A stretch of DNA of 64,000 bases, taken from Acinetobacter pittii. GTDB taxonomy: Bacteria; Pseudomonadota; Gammaproteobacteria; Pseudomonadales; Moraxellaceae. Shown here one piece after another: positions 39,425-47,587 of the stretch. The position numbers and the translations under genes are program-made. Position 1 is the stretch's first letter. Each line of letters starts with the position of its first letter. Below the pieces are notes generated by a model. It was given only the letters and a program-made list of their open reading frames with translations, was not told the DNA's origin and made no database searches. The stretch spans positions 2,418,001-2,482,000 of the forward strand of contig NZ_CP139249.1 of NCBI RefSeq assembly GCF_034064985.1, read 5' to 3'.

Positions 39425-39991
39425 TTAAGTTGAATGCTCAGATAGCATAAATAAAAAGTAATCTAATAATTTATCCCGTTCATCTACGCTATTGGCACTT
39501 AACAACTGAACCATTGCTCCATCAATCGCAAATAGAAACATGTGGGCGTCTTTTATTGAAGCGGTAGTTTTTACAGTAAGAAGCAGCTTATAAAGCTCAT
39601 TTATAAACCAGTTTCTATAATCAACAACCACTCGATAAGCCGTTGCATAACACTTTTCAATTTCAAAAATTGCTTTAAATGGTAAACGGTAAAATCCTTC
39701 TAAATTGGCATGTAAAAAGTAAATTTGCTTGATTTTATCGAACACCATAAGTCCGCTGTATGAATTGATAATTGAAAGGACTTTTACTTTGAGCGCATCC
39801 GTTTGAAAGGTTAAACACATCTCGATCAGTCGTGCTTTTGAATGAAAGATGTTATAGAAAGTCGCTTTGGGAATTTTGGCCTCAGCAATAATTCGGTCAA
39901 CTCCGACCTTGTTAAACCCATTTTGAGTAAATAAATCTTTTGCTGTGTGCAGCACTCGTAGTGCTCTAAATGAAGCTTCTAAATTTGGCAT
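39425..39991 (-). CDS. TetR-family regulator of the duplicated RNA unit (copy A)
   Basis: A 188-residue TetR/AcrR regulator: helix-turn-helix in residues 10-55 (FTQNGFNKVGVDRIIAEAKI then PKATFYNIFHSKARLIEMCL) and a C-terminal ligand/dimer domain (LPFKAIFEIEKCYATAYRVV, then DAHMFLFAIDGAMVQLL). It is clearly a paralogue of the TetR at 58181-58735, with long identical blocks in both domains and conserved upstream DNA. Both face away from a related structured noncoding region. The likely target is its own promoter and that RNA region; this is inferred from the duplication of the whole unit. Confidence 0.9.
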   Translation of the reverse strand: MPNLEASFRALRVLHTAKDLFTQNGFNKVGVDRIIAEAKIPKATFYNIFHSKARLIEMCLTFQTDALKVKVLSIINSYSGLMVFDKIKQIYFLHANLEGFYRLPFKAIFEIEKCYATAYRVVVDYRNWFINELYKLLLTVKTTASIKDAHMFLFAIDGAMVQLLSANSVDERDKLLDYFLFMLSEHST

Positions 39992-40036
39992 AGTTATACC
40001 GTTTAAAATAATTTTTTGTTGTATGTAAAAGAGATA
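39992..40036 (-). promoter_or_regulatory. Conserved promoter/operator region of TetR copy A
   Basis: The 45 bases ahead of this TetR gene match those ahead of the paralogue at 58736-58781: a TAGTT-TACCGTT block, an A/T run, ATTGTTGTAT-like bases and TAAA-GAGATA. Selection on both copies suggests an autoregulatory operator and promoter. Confidence 0.5.
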
Positions 40037-40281
40037 GAAATACCGTCACTCTTAAATTGAGTGCTAAAAACAGGCATGTAAAAGCCGCACAATAATGGTG
40101 TGCTCGCCTACCTCGGTTTTATTGTTGCTATGTTTTAGTCGTAACAATGTTTAGGCGTAAAAACCTAGAGTCGATTAAACCGATTTATAAACTGTTTAAG
40201 CGGTATGGCTAGAGAGAGTTTGGCAAAGGCCAATAAATGAGAAGAATTAGTACGCATAGCGGACTCCTAGATGAAATAGAA

Positions 40282-40554
40282 GTTCTACCTAATCACTGTC
40301 AAATGATTATGGTGGCAGAACGAAGGCGGGTTGACAGACCAGTCATCTAGGAACTGGCACGCACAAGGCGTCCCTCCTCCGTCCTACCGCTACGAAGGGG
40401 GACGAACGAGTTCAACACCAAAAAATTACTTTTTTGATGTTCTAGATGATGACGGCCTGTCAAAGCCGACTGGCAATGTAGGCCAGCCCGCAAAGGATAG
40501 TATTCGCTTTTGTTGGCGTCAAGCGTGGGAAATGACATTTGTATTAAAGTAGAG
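40282..40554 (+). ncRNA. Structured RNA element, copy A (undescribed family)
   Basis: Related to copy B at 58996-59266. Entry arms GTTCTACC and GGCAGAAC flank the start. An enclosing stem pairs TTGACAG (40331-40337) with CTGTCAA (40457-40463). Inside it lie a hairpin CCAGT/ACTGG, a hairpin ACGC/GCGT, and a longer hairpin whose loop CCTACCGCT is identical in both copies (40383-40391). After the enclosing stem comes CTGGC/GCCAG (40470-40486), and the element ends with AAATGACATTTG. In copy B the same stems are made from different bases, which supports RNA structure. The plus strand is assumed because it runs divergently from tetR. Confidence 0.65.
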
Positions 40555-40710
40555 CGGTCGAAGATGTAAGAAAAATATAACTAAATGGACAATCGACGAA
40601 ATACCTAGATAAAAAACCAGTAGATTTAATTTTTTATAAATAATTTGATTTTGTTCTTGAAAAATAAACCATTATCCTCATTATTGTTAGAACGTAGCTT
40701 CTAATTTTCA

Positions 40711-40836
40711 TCTTTGCGAGTTGCGCTGCACGTATCCAAGCGGCATTGTGATACCACGGTCACTAGTTGGTCATGGGTCACTGGCGTGTCTCTGGACTAT
40801 TCATTCGCCCATGACGGGCTGAGTAGTCATGAGATT
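40711..40836 (+). repeat. 126-bp direct repeat, first copy, upstream of the reverse transcriptase
   Basis: Matches 41107-41232 with only two substitutions (TTGTG versus TACTG near base 36). Each copy can form a hairpin with arms GTCATGGG and CCCATGAC. The sequence is much richer in G and C than its surroundings. Confidence 0.9.
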
Positions 40837-41106
40837 TCTAGCTTGGACCCGTCTTCTTCCCTAGGTAATGTCGGGAAGGCGGGTAAAGAGCGTGTGGGGC
40901 AGCCCATGAGCACGGATGGGGAAGCGCGTAAGTCGTCACCTCACTCTGGCTGTGTTTTCGATTGGCTTTCATACGGTATTTGCGCCCTATTAAGTCATTT
41001 ACACATTTGTTATTGGGAGGATTTGGATTTGAGTGAGTTAAATACCTTGTTATTGCGTCTCATTCTCATTTGTTCGGCGGCGGTTGCGCGGTTCACGGTT
41101 TGCATC

Positions 41107-41232
41107 TCTTTGCGAGTTGCGCTGCACGTATCCAAGCGGCATACTGATACCACGGTCACTAGTTGGTCATGGGTCACTGGCGTGTCTCTGGACTATTCAT
41201 TCGCCCATGACGGGCTGAGTAGTCATGAGATT
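41107..41232 (+). repeat. 126-bp direct repeat, second copy, upstream of the reverse transcriptase
   Basis: Second copy, 396 bp after the first, ending 50 bp before the reverse transcriptase ATG. The GC-rich spacer between the copies (40837-41106) contains further paired segments. Repeat plus spacer are the best candidate for an RNA template or partner of the enzyme. Confidence 0.9.
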
Positions 41233-41282
41233 CCACCTCTTTAACGCAAACCTAGGGTTAGACATTTGCGGCAAGAATTACG

Positions 41283-42503
41283 ATGACAAAAAAAGTAAAA
41301 ACTGCATTAGTTCAGGTTGCAAGCCTTGCTAATCTTGAAGAAGCTTGGGATCATATTTGGAAAAATTCAAAAAAACAATCTAAAAACTCTTTGGATTTAA
41401 ATAACATAAGCCTCAATGATTTTAATCATAATAAAAAACAACTATTAAAAAAAATTTCAAAAAAGTTGTTAGATAGATCTTATGGATTTAGTGATCTCCA
41501 TCCGTTTTTAGTTCCTAAATCGAATGGTAAATATAGGTTAATTTGTGTACCAACTATTGAAGACCGTATAGTACAGCGAGCTTTACTAAATGTACTGAAC
41601 AATTATTATCATAATCAACTTGATAATGGTATAAGCTATGGTTTTATTACTAAAAAAACAGTCAAAGATGCGGCGAAGAAAGCCTGTGAACTTCGCAAGA
41701 AGCATAATTGGGTTTATAAAACTGATATCACTGCATTCTTCGATAATGTAGACCGTGAAAAACTTAAGGAAAAGATTAAATCTTTAGTTAAACATCGTTC
41801 GCTACATCCATTATTATTTTCGATAATAAATCGTGAAGTACGTATCACTTCAAACTCTCAAGCATCAAGGATTAAAAAACTTGGAATTAAAAGAGGACAT
41901 GGTGTCCGTCAAGGAATGCCTTTGTCTCCTTTTTTTGCAAATTTATTTTTAGGAACTTTTGATAATGAGATTAAAGCTACTGGTTTTAGTGCTGTAAGAT
42001 ATGCCGATGATTTAATTTTCTTTGCTAAGAGTAAGCATGAATGTGAACAAATTGACAGTTTTTGCCGTACATCTTTAAAAAAATTAGATTTAGATATTCC
42101 CCTACTTGGTGAATTAAATTCAAAGACAGTAATTTACAACCCAAACGAAACAGTTGAGTTTTTAGGATTAGGTTTAAGTAAGAAAAAATGTAATGCTGAC
42201 TATGAGCTTATTTTGACAAATGAACAATTACACATGATCCGTACTGAATTACTACAATTAGGCTCAATCACACAATTACTGGATAGTAATATTAAGTTAG
42301 CTAATCTTGGGATTGCTATTGAATCACGTATATCTGGTTATAAAGCTGCATACTCAGATTGTATTACTAACTATACTGAGCTTGAAAACCACATGATTGA
42401 TTTACATCAGAAAGTTCTCCATAGAATATATGGAGTGGGTGGTTTAAATATTGATTTAAGTTCTCTTTCTAGTGAAAATAGAAAATTTCTCGGTTTAACT
42501 TAA
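41283..42503 (+). CDS. Solitary reverse transcriptase (retron/DRT-like, group unassigned)
   Basis: The 406-residue protein has the ordered RT motifs: FLVPKSNGKYRLICVPTIED with RIVQRAL (RT1-2, about residues 80-105), YKTDITAFFDNVDREKL (RT3, about 145), GVRQGMPLSPFFANL (RT4, about 212), RYADDLIFFAKS with the catalytic YADD (RT5, about 238), and the VEFLGLGL region (RT7, about 292). A thumb/C-terminal helical part follows. No maturase X-domain HNH, integrase or nuclease is present, and there is no clear retron VTG motif, so it fits the bacterial RTs of unknown or defence-associated groups. It stands alone, behind two long direct repeats. Confidence 0.85.
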   Translation: MTKKVKTALVQVASLANLEEAWDHIWKNSKKQSKNSLDLNNISLNDFNHNKKQLLKKISKKLLDRSYGFSDLHPFLVPKSNGKYRLICVPTIEDRIVQRALLNVLNNYYHNQLDNGISYGFITKKTVKDAAKKACELRKKHNWVYKTDITAFFDNVDREKLKEKIKSLVKHRSLHPLLFSIINREVRITSNSQASRIKKLGIKRGHGVRQGMPLSPFFANLFLGTFDNEIKATGFSAVRYADDLIFFAKSKHECEQIDSFCRTSLKKLDLDIPLLGELNSKTVIYNPNETVEFLGLGLSKKKCNADYELILTNEQLHMIRTELLQLGSITQLLDSNIKLANLGIAIESRISGYKAAYSDCITNYTELENHMIDLHQKVLHRIYGVGGLNIDLSSLSSENRKFLGLT

Positions 42504-42570
42504 TCTAGTCAACTCCTTAAAAAGGCTTAATCAATCCATCAACTTCTTACGGTGATAATATTCTATAGTT

Positions 42571-42927
42571 TTAAGAGTCATGTACATCTACATTTTTTGA
42601 TAATTTATCTGGCTGCCCGCAATGAGAGCATTGTTTTCTGAAAATAAAACTTAGCCCATTAACAAAAGAACCTAGATCATTCATGAAAAAGCCATATTTA
42701 CACCAAGGGCATATATCGTTAGCTAGCAGCTTAAACATCAAAAATAATATGATAGGAATCATTACTATCGGAAAATAAATAGATAAGTACTTTTCATCTA
42801 CTCTTGCTAGCATCAATACAACAATAACAACTGATGGAACTAAAAATACTGAGAGTACAAAGTTTCTACGTAAACGCATTAATCGCAAGTATTTTTTCAT
42901 TTTCTCATCGGCAAATTGTTTTTCCAT
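42571..42927 (-). CDS. Small membrane protein with zinc-ribbon-like cysteines
   Basis: A 118-residue protein with two membrane segments (about residues 22-42 and 50-68) and two CxxC pairs in the C-terminal half (CPWCKYG near residue 73 and CSHCGQ near residue 101), suggesting a zinc ribbon exposed to the cytoplasm. Family not recognised. It is transcribed towards the RT gene and follows the 69-residue gene by 12 bp, so they probably form an operon. Confidence 0.6.
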   Translation of the reverse strand: MEKQFADEKMKKYLRLMRLRRNFVLSVFLVPSVVIVVLMLARVDEKYLSIYFPIVMIPIILFLMFKLLANDICPWCKYGFFMNDLGSFVNGLSFIFRKQCSHCGQPDKLSKNVDVHDS

Positions 42928-42939
42928 TTATATTCCCAA

Positions 42940-43149
42940 TTATTTTTTACTTCTAGGGTCATTAGGTCCAAATTGGCAGGTATCTTTTTGATGATCCCAT
43001 GCCCCTCCAGAGTCAGCACATGCATCTTTCGTAGCTGCATTGTCAAAGAATTTATTTGCAATAAATTCGATCATACCGAACAAGATAACAAACATTAGAA
43101 ATAGGATAATAAGCCATTTAAGTATTTTTAATATTTTCATTTCAATCAC
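42940..43149 (-). CDS. Small single-pass membrane protein, unknown function
   Basis: A 69-residue protein with one N-terminal membrane helix (ILKWLIILFLMFVILFGMIEFI) and a soluble tail with two cysteines (ACADSGG...TCQFG), probably periplasmic and possibly disulfide-bonded. Pairs with the downstream zinc-ribbon membrane protein. No family recognised. Confidence 0.55.
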   Translation of the reverse strand: MIEMKILKILKWLIILFLMFVILFGMIEFIANKFFDNAATKDACADSGGAWDHQKDTCQFGPNDPRSKK

Positions 43150-43323
43150 CCGATACAGATAGAATAATTTATCAATTACTTAAAACTTATTTTCACTCTT
43201 AACCTAAGCAAAAAAACACCTACCAATATTTCAACAAAATATGGCCTAAAAAAATGCAGCCTATTTTTATCAAAATAAAACGTTTTTTAATTTATGTATT
43301 AGCATCTATTAAATTTTAAATAA

Positions 43324-44232
43324 CTATTCTTCAAATAGCGATAAAGCATCCTTATTGCCATTTTCCGCCGCTTTCCTTAGCCACTTTTCGGCTAATTCAT
43401 TGTTTTGCTGTACACCCTCACCTTTGTAGTACATCATCCCTACAGTAAATTGTGCTTCATCATTTTCCTGTTGAGCAGCTTTGCTATACCATTCGAATGC
43501 TTTCTTATAATCTTGATTTACACCTATCCCAAGAGCATATATCGCCCCCAAGTTATTTTGTGCTTTTTCATTTCCTTGCTCAGCCGCTTTGCTATATAAC
43601 TCAAAGGCTTTTTTATTATTTAGCTCTACGCCCTTACCTTGTGCATAAAGTGCTGCAAGATTATTTTGCGCATCGGCATAATTTTGTGCAGCAGCTTTGC
43701 TATACCAATCAAATGCTTTTTTATAATCTTGGGTTACTCCATAACCTTCTTCATAAAGTATGCCCAAAGAGTATTTAGCTTCGGCATTATCTTGTGCAGC
43801 AGCTTTGCTAAACCACTCAAAGGCTTTCTGATAGTTTTTAACTCCACCATCACCATTTGCGTAATATGCACCTAAATTACTTTGTGCTTTTACTTCCCCT
43901 TGTTCAGCAGCTTTACTATACCATTCGAATGCTTTTTTATAATTCTGCTCTATCCCTTGCCCAAGAGCATACATTGCTCCCAAATTATTCTGTGCCTCTG
44001 CATTTCCTTGATTAGCAGCTTTGCTATACCATTCAAATGCCTTTTTATAATCTTGAGGAACAACTTCTCCCTCTACATATAATTCACCAAGTTTTGCTTG
44101 AGCTCCTGCATCGCCTTTTTCTGCTAAATGCGAAATATCTTTAAAATCTGGTTGATGACTACAAGCTAATAAGTTGATTGCTACGAAAATAATGCCAATT
44201 TTTTGAAGTTTTTTTCTTAAAATAAAAAACAT
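43324..44232 (-). CDS. Sel1-repeat lipoprotein with near-identical repeats
   Basis: A 302-residue lipoprotein: signal with lipobox NLLAC at about residue 24, then seven Sel1 repeats of 36 residues, each close to QDYKKAFEWYSKAA then AQNNLGAMYA. The repeats are unusually uniform, which suggests recent expansion by unequal exchange. Probably a periplasmic protein-binding scaffold. It is a stand-alone gene; its relation to the Sel1 lipoprotein in the T6SS effector operon is only at family level. Confidence 0.85.
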   Translation of the reverse strand: MFFILRKKLQKIGIIFVAINLLACSHQPDFKDISHLAEKGDAGAQAKLGELYVEGEVVPQDYKKAFEWYSKAANQGNAEAQNNLGAMYALGQGIEQNYKKAFEWYSKAAEQGEVKAQSNLGAYYANGDGGVKNYQKAFEWFSKAAAQDNAEAKYSLGILYEEGYGVTQDYKKAFDWYSKAAAQNYADAQNNLAALYAQGKGVELNNKKAFELYSKAAEQGNEKAQNNLGAIYALGIGVNQDYKKAFEWYSKAAQQENDEAQFTVGMMYYKGEGVQQNNELAEKWLRKAAENGNKDALSLFEE

Positions 44233-44341
44233 AATAAATATTAAATTGCTTGTGATGATAAATATATTGAATGAATTTTAGCATAAATCCTCAAGTACAA
44301 TTGACTCAAAACCCAATCAAACCCTACCTATAAAATACTCC

Positions 44342-45562
44342 CTAATCCATCAATTTCTTACGACGATACAACCCACAATTTCCAGAAAATAACGCTGCCA
44401 ACAAACAAGTAATAATGGCGTAAGTGGCAACATTCATTCCAAATAGCTCAACAGCTAAAATAATAGATGTTAACGGTGCCTTACTCGCCCCAGAAAACAA
44501 ACTGACTAATCCTAAGCCAGCAAGCAATGAAATTGGTAAGTTTAAAACCGCCCCCAAAGCATTCCCTAATGTCGCACCTACATAAAAGAGTGGTGTAATT
44601 TCTCCACCTTTAAAGCCCGAACCTAAAGTGATGGCAGTAAAAACGGTCTTATTAAAAAAGTCGTAAAACTCAATCGGCACATAAAAAGATGAAATGATTT
44701 TATCTGTACCCAAACCGTTGTATTGCTGATGCGCAGTGAACAACGTAAGTAGCATAATGACAATACCACCCGCCATCGTTCTTAATGGCAAATACCGAAC
44801 GTATTTATAAAAAATGTCACTCGCAAAATGAATGGCAGCAATAAAGAAACGTGCGACTAAACCAAAGATCAGACCTGCCACAATTAAGTTCATGAGCGTG
44901 CCAAAATGAATGGCTGGAAACTCACTAATCACATAAAAAATATGTGGATGAACAATATCAAATAGCTCAGGGATAGCCGATGCAATCAGAGCCGACACAA
45001 AACATGGAAAAATAGCTGAGTATCTTAAATTACCCAAAGCAGTAATTTCTAAACCATAGATTGCACCCGCCAGAGGCAAGCCAAACACCCCTGCAAAGCC
45101 TGCACCAATACTGGCGATTAAACAGATTTTTCGGTTATCTTCCGAGACTTTTAGTATATGGCTTAAGTGGTCAATTAAGGCACCCGAAAGCTGAACCGCA
45201 GGCGCTTCACGTCCTGCCGAACCACCAAATAACTGCGTTAAAATTGAAGTAATAAAAATGATGGGGCTCATTCGTTTTGGAATAAACGACTTAGGCTGGT
45301 GAATTTCATCAATCAGTAAATGGGTTCCCCGCTCAATCGGTGATCCATATTTTTTAATGAGATAACCAATACCAAAACCCACAAAAGGCAAAAAGTAGAT
45401 GAGCCAGTGATGCAGACTTCTGACTTTGTTTGAAATATCAAAAGCGACAAAAATTAAGGTCGATGCCAACCCCGCGACGACTCCAATCACAATCGAGATG
45501 ACGAGCCAATAGACACTGTATTTTAGAATTTGATCATATTCAGATGAAGGTAGAATTTTCAT
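44342..45562 (-). CDS. ClC-family chloride channel/transporter
   Basis: The 406-residue membrane protein has about ten hydrophobic helices and ClC signatures: GSAGREAPAVQLSGAL near residue 114 (a variant of GKEGPxxQ, with A in place of G), a GAGFAGVFGLPLAGAIYGLE segment near residue 152, and GSGFKGGEITPLFYVGA near residue 308. Short for the family and of the voltage-gated chloride channel type common in Acinetobacter. Whether it is a channel or a proton-coupled exchanger cannot be told with certainty. Confidence 0.85.
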   Translation of the reverse strand: MKILPSSEYDQILKYSVYWLVISIVIGVVAGLASTLIFVAFDISNKVRSLHHWLIYFLPFVGFGIGYLIKKYGSPIERGTHLLIDEIHQPKSFIPKRMSPIIFITSILTQLFGGSAGREAPAVQLSGALIDHLSHILKVSEDNRKICLIASIGAGFAGVFGLPLAGAIYGLEITALGNLRYSAIFPCFVSALIASAIPELFDIVHPHIFYVISEFPAIHFGTLMNLIVAGLIFGLVARFFIAAIHFASDIFYKYVRYLPLRTMAGGIVIMLLTLFTAHQQYNGLGTDKIISSFYVPIEFYDFFNKTVFTAITLGSGFKGGEITPLFYVGATLGNALGAVLNLPISLLAGLGLVSLFSGASKAPLTSIILAVELFGMNVATYAIITCLLAALFSGNCGLYRRKKLMD

Positions 45563-45865
45563 TCGCTTTCTTCAATTCGCCTTTGAGTGGATGCCAAATT
45601 CTCAAATATTTTTATGCTGCCAGCTCATTAAGTGAGAAATGCTTAAACTGGGCTAAAAATTAAAGCCCGCATAAGCGAGCTTTCAATACAGTGATTAATT
45701 TTTGGTATCACTAAACTGTGATAAATATCTCACAATTAGGGCTGATTTTCAAGCTGAAAATGGTTAACGAGTACTGTGAAAAATAACAAACCGAGTGAAT
45801 AAATAAGCATTAGATTTGACCCAATTAAACTAATGCTTAAGTGAGCCAAATCATTTATTCAAAAC
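45563..45865. other. Intergenic region between the ClC gene and the biotin carboxylase gene
   Basis: About 300 bp holding the terminator at 45655-45683 and the ClC promoter. Nothing else recognised. Confidence 0.5.
45655..45683 (-). terminator. Terminator after the 5-oxoprolinase-like operon
   Basis: AAAGCTCGC and GCGGGCTTT pair around TTAT (one G-T pair), followed by AATTTTT on the minus strand, about 180 bp after the biotin carboxylase stop. Confidence 0.6.
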
Positions 45866-47587
45866 TTAATTAATACTCGCAATCACAGTTTCTGCATGGC
45901 AGGTTGCGCCCTTCTCTGCACCAATCTGAATAACGCCACTGCGGTGCGCCAGTACCTGTACTTCCATTTTCATGGCTTCCATAATGGCAACCACTTGCCC
46001 TTCTGTCACTTGCTCACCATTTTCGACTTTCCAAGCGCTAATCACACCATTAATTGGGGCAAGTAAATGCTCAGCACTCACTTCTGGCTCGGCAGTCTGT
46101 GCTTGAACTGCGGTTGCTGGACCTTGTGCAAACATGCCCGCAGGTAGACCTAAACGGTGTAACTTCCCATCAATTTCAATGTAGCTGAGTAGCATGGGTT
46201 GTTGATGGTTTGGAATGCCGCGTTTAGTCGGCTTTAATTCTTGTTTAAAGTCGTTTTCGATCCAACGCGTATGTACATTAAATTCCTCTGTAAAGTCAGG
46301 TTCATTAAGTACCGCACGGTGAAAGTCTAAAACCGAAGCTACACCTTCAATTTTAAATTGTTTTAAAGCACGTTTAGCGCGGGCAATTGCAACTTCTCGG
46401 GTTGGACCAGTCACAATCAGTTTTGCCATGAGTGAGTCAAAGTGGCTAGATACTAATGAACCCGTGCGAACACCTGTGTCGACTCGTATACCGTTACCAA
46501 ACGGCGCTTCAAATAAACTCAACACACCAAACGCTGGAATAAACCCGCGAGCTGGGTCTTCGGCATTAATACGAAACTCAATGGCATGACCTTGTGCTTT
46601 CGGTGTTTCTTTAATAGAAAGCTCATGGCCCTGTGCCACACGAATTTGCTCTACTACCAAGTCGACTTTTGATGTTTCTTCAGTCACTGGGTGTTCAACT
46701 TGCAAACGCGTATTTACTTCTAAGAATGAAAGCTTGCCGTCACGGCTCAGTAAATATTCAACTGTTCCCGCACCCACATAGTTTGCGGCCTGACAAATGT
46801 TTTTTGCCGAGCTTAAAATTTGTTGGTAAATCTCATCGCTAATAAATGGCGCGGGCGCTTCTTCAACTAACTTTTGGTTACGGCGTTGCAACGAGCAATC
46901 ACGTGTACCAAGTACCACAATGTTTCCATGTTGGTCTGCTATCACCTGCGCTTCTACATGGCGCGGTTTATCAAGATATTGCTCGACAAAACATTCACCA
47001 CGACCAAAAGCAGCTTTTGCCTCTCGCACTGCCGACTCATAAAGTTCTTTGACTTCTTCGAGTTTCCACGCGACTTTTAAGCCACGCCCACCGCCACCGA
47101 ATGCGGCTTTAATGGCAATTGGTAAACCATATTGTTTGGCAAACTCTAAAGCTTCATCTGCATTATTAAGTGGGTCTTGCGTGCCCTGAACCAAGGGCGC
47201 ACCAACGGAAGCAGCAATTTTACGTGCTTCGATTTTATCGCCTAGTTTTTCAATGGCACTTGGTGATGGCCCTACCCATTTTAAGCCCGCATCAATCACG
47301 GCTTGGGCAAATTCAGCACGTTCGGATAAAAAGCCATAACCCGGATGCACCATAGTCGCTTTCGATTTTTTTGCAATTTCGATAATTGCTGGAATATTTA
47401 GGTAAGTCTCGCTAGCAGTTGCACCAGCCAAGCCCCATGCTTCATCTGCAAGTTCGACATGCATGCTGCTAATGTCGTCATCTGCATATAACGCGACCGA
47501 TGCAATTCCCATGTCACGACAAGCATGGATAATACGAACGGCAATTTCACCACGGTTAGCAATCAATAATTTTTCTGTATTCATCAT
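45866..47587 (-). CDS. Biotin carboxylase with C-terminal biotin carrier domain
   Basis: The 573-residue protein fuses a biotin carboxylase (residues 1-445: LLIANRGEIAVRIIHACRDMG, the ATP-grasp glycine loop AAFGGGGRGLKVAW, and FLEVNTRLQVEHPVTEE) to a biotinyl domain (about 500-573) with the lysine in IMEAMKMEVQV. It makes carboxybiotin from ATP and bicarbonate. The partner carboxyltransferase is probably the PxpC-like half of the preceding gene, with which it overlaps by four bases. Such biotin-linked versions of the PxpABC set occur in other bacteria; the acceptor is unknown. Not the essential AccC of fatty acid synthesis, given the context. Confidence 0.88.
   Translation of the reverse strand: MMNTEKLLIANRGEIAVRIIHACRDMGIASVALYADDDISSMHVELADEAWGLAGATASETYLNIPAIIEIAKKSKATMVHPGYGFLSERAEFAQAVIDAGLKWVGPSPSAIEKLGDKIEARKIAASVGAPLVQGTQDPLNNADEALEFAKQYGLPIAIKAAFGGGGRGLKVAWKLEEVKELYESAVREAKAAFGRGECFVEQYLDKPRHVEAQVIADQHGNIVVLGTRDCSLQRRNQKLVEEAPAPFISDEIYQQILSSAKNICQAANYVGAGTVEYLLSRDGKLSFLEVNTRLQVEHPVTEETSKVDLVVEQIRVAQGHELSIKETPKAQGHAIEFRINAEDPARGFIPAFGVLSLFEAPFGNGIRVDTGVRTGSLVSSHFDSLMAKLIVTGPTREVAIARAKRALKQFKIEGVASVLDFHRAVLNEPDFTEEFNVHTRWIENDFKQELKPTKRGIPNHQQPMLLSYIEIDGKLHRLGLPAGMFAQGPATAVQAQTAEPEVSAEHLLAPINGVISAWKVENGEQVTEGQVVAIMEAMKMEVQVLAHRSGVIQIGAEKGATCHAETVIASIN

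Larger units (their letters stand above)
40037..41282. other. Long noncoding interval: leader, structured RNA element A and direct repeats
   Basis: About 1.2 kb without a supported protein gene. It holds, in order: a leader (40037-40281) related to the same interval upstream of copy B; structured element A (40282-40554); about 150 AT-rich bases; then two 126-bp direct repeats (40711-40836 and 41107-41232) around a GC-rich spacer, ending at the reverse transcriptase start. A frame open across both repeats exists on the plus strand (about 40714-41244). I regard it as incidental because the segments look RNA-structured and the frame lacks a ribosome-binding site. Confidence 0.6.

Noticed and set aside
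40714..41244. Protein gene spanning both 126-bp repeats
   Set aside because: The frame is open for 176 codons, but it begins at a non-ATG codon without a ribosome-binding site, and the sequence has RNA-like hairpins. Noted as an alternative in the findings.
40711..42503. Diversity-generating retroelement (RT with template and variable repeats)
   Set aside because: The RT4 motif is QGMPLSP, as in most RTs, not the SQ form of diversity-generating RTs. The two repeats do not differ mainly at adenines, and no lectin-like target gene ends in a repeat.
40711..42503. Classical retron
   Set aside because: The RT lacks an evident VTG motif, and the upstream DNA shows direct repeats in place of the short inverted repeats that bound msr-msd. 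A distant retron type is not excluded, so the call is left open.
45866..47587. AccC of fatty acid synthesis or a propionyl-CoA/methylcrotonyl-CoA carboxylase
   Set aside because: No acyl-CoA carboxyltransferase gene is nearby, and the gene overlaps the PxpB-PxpC fusion, so those names were not used.
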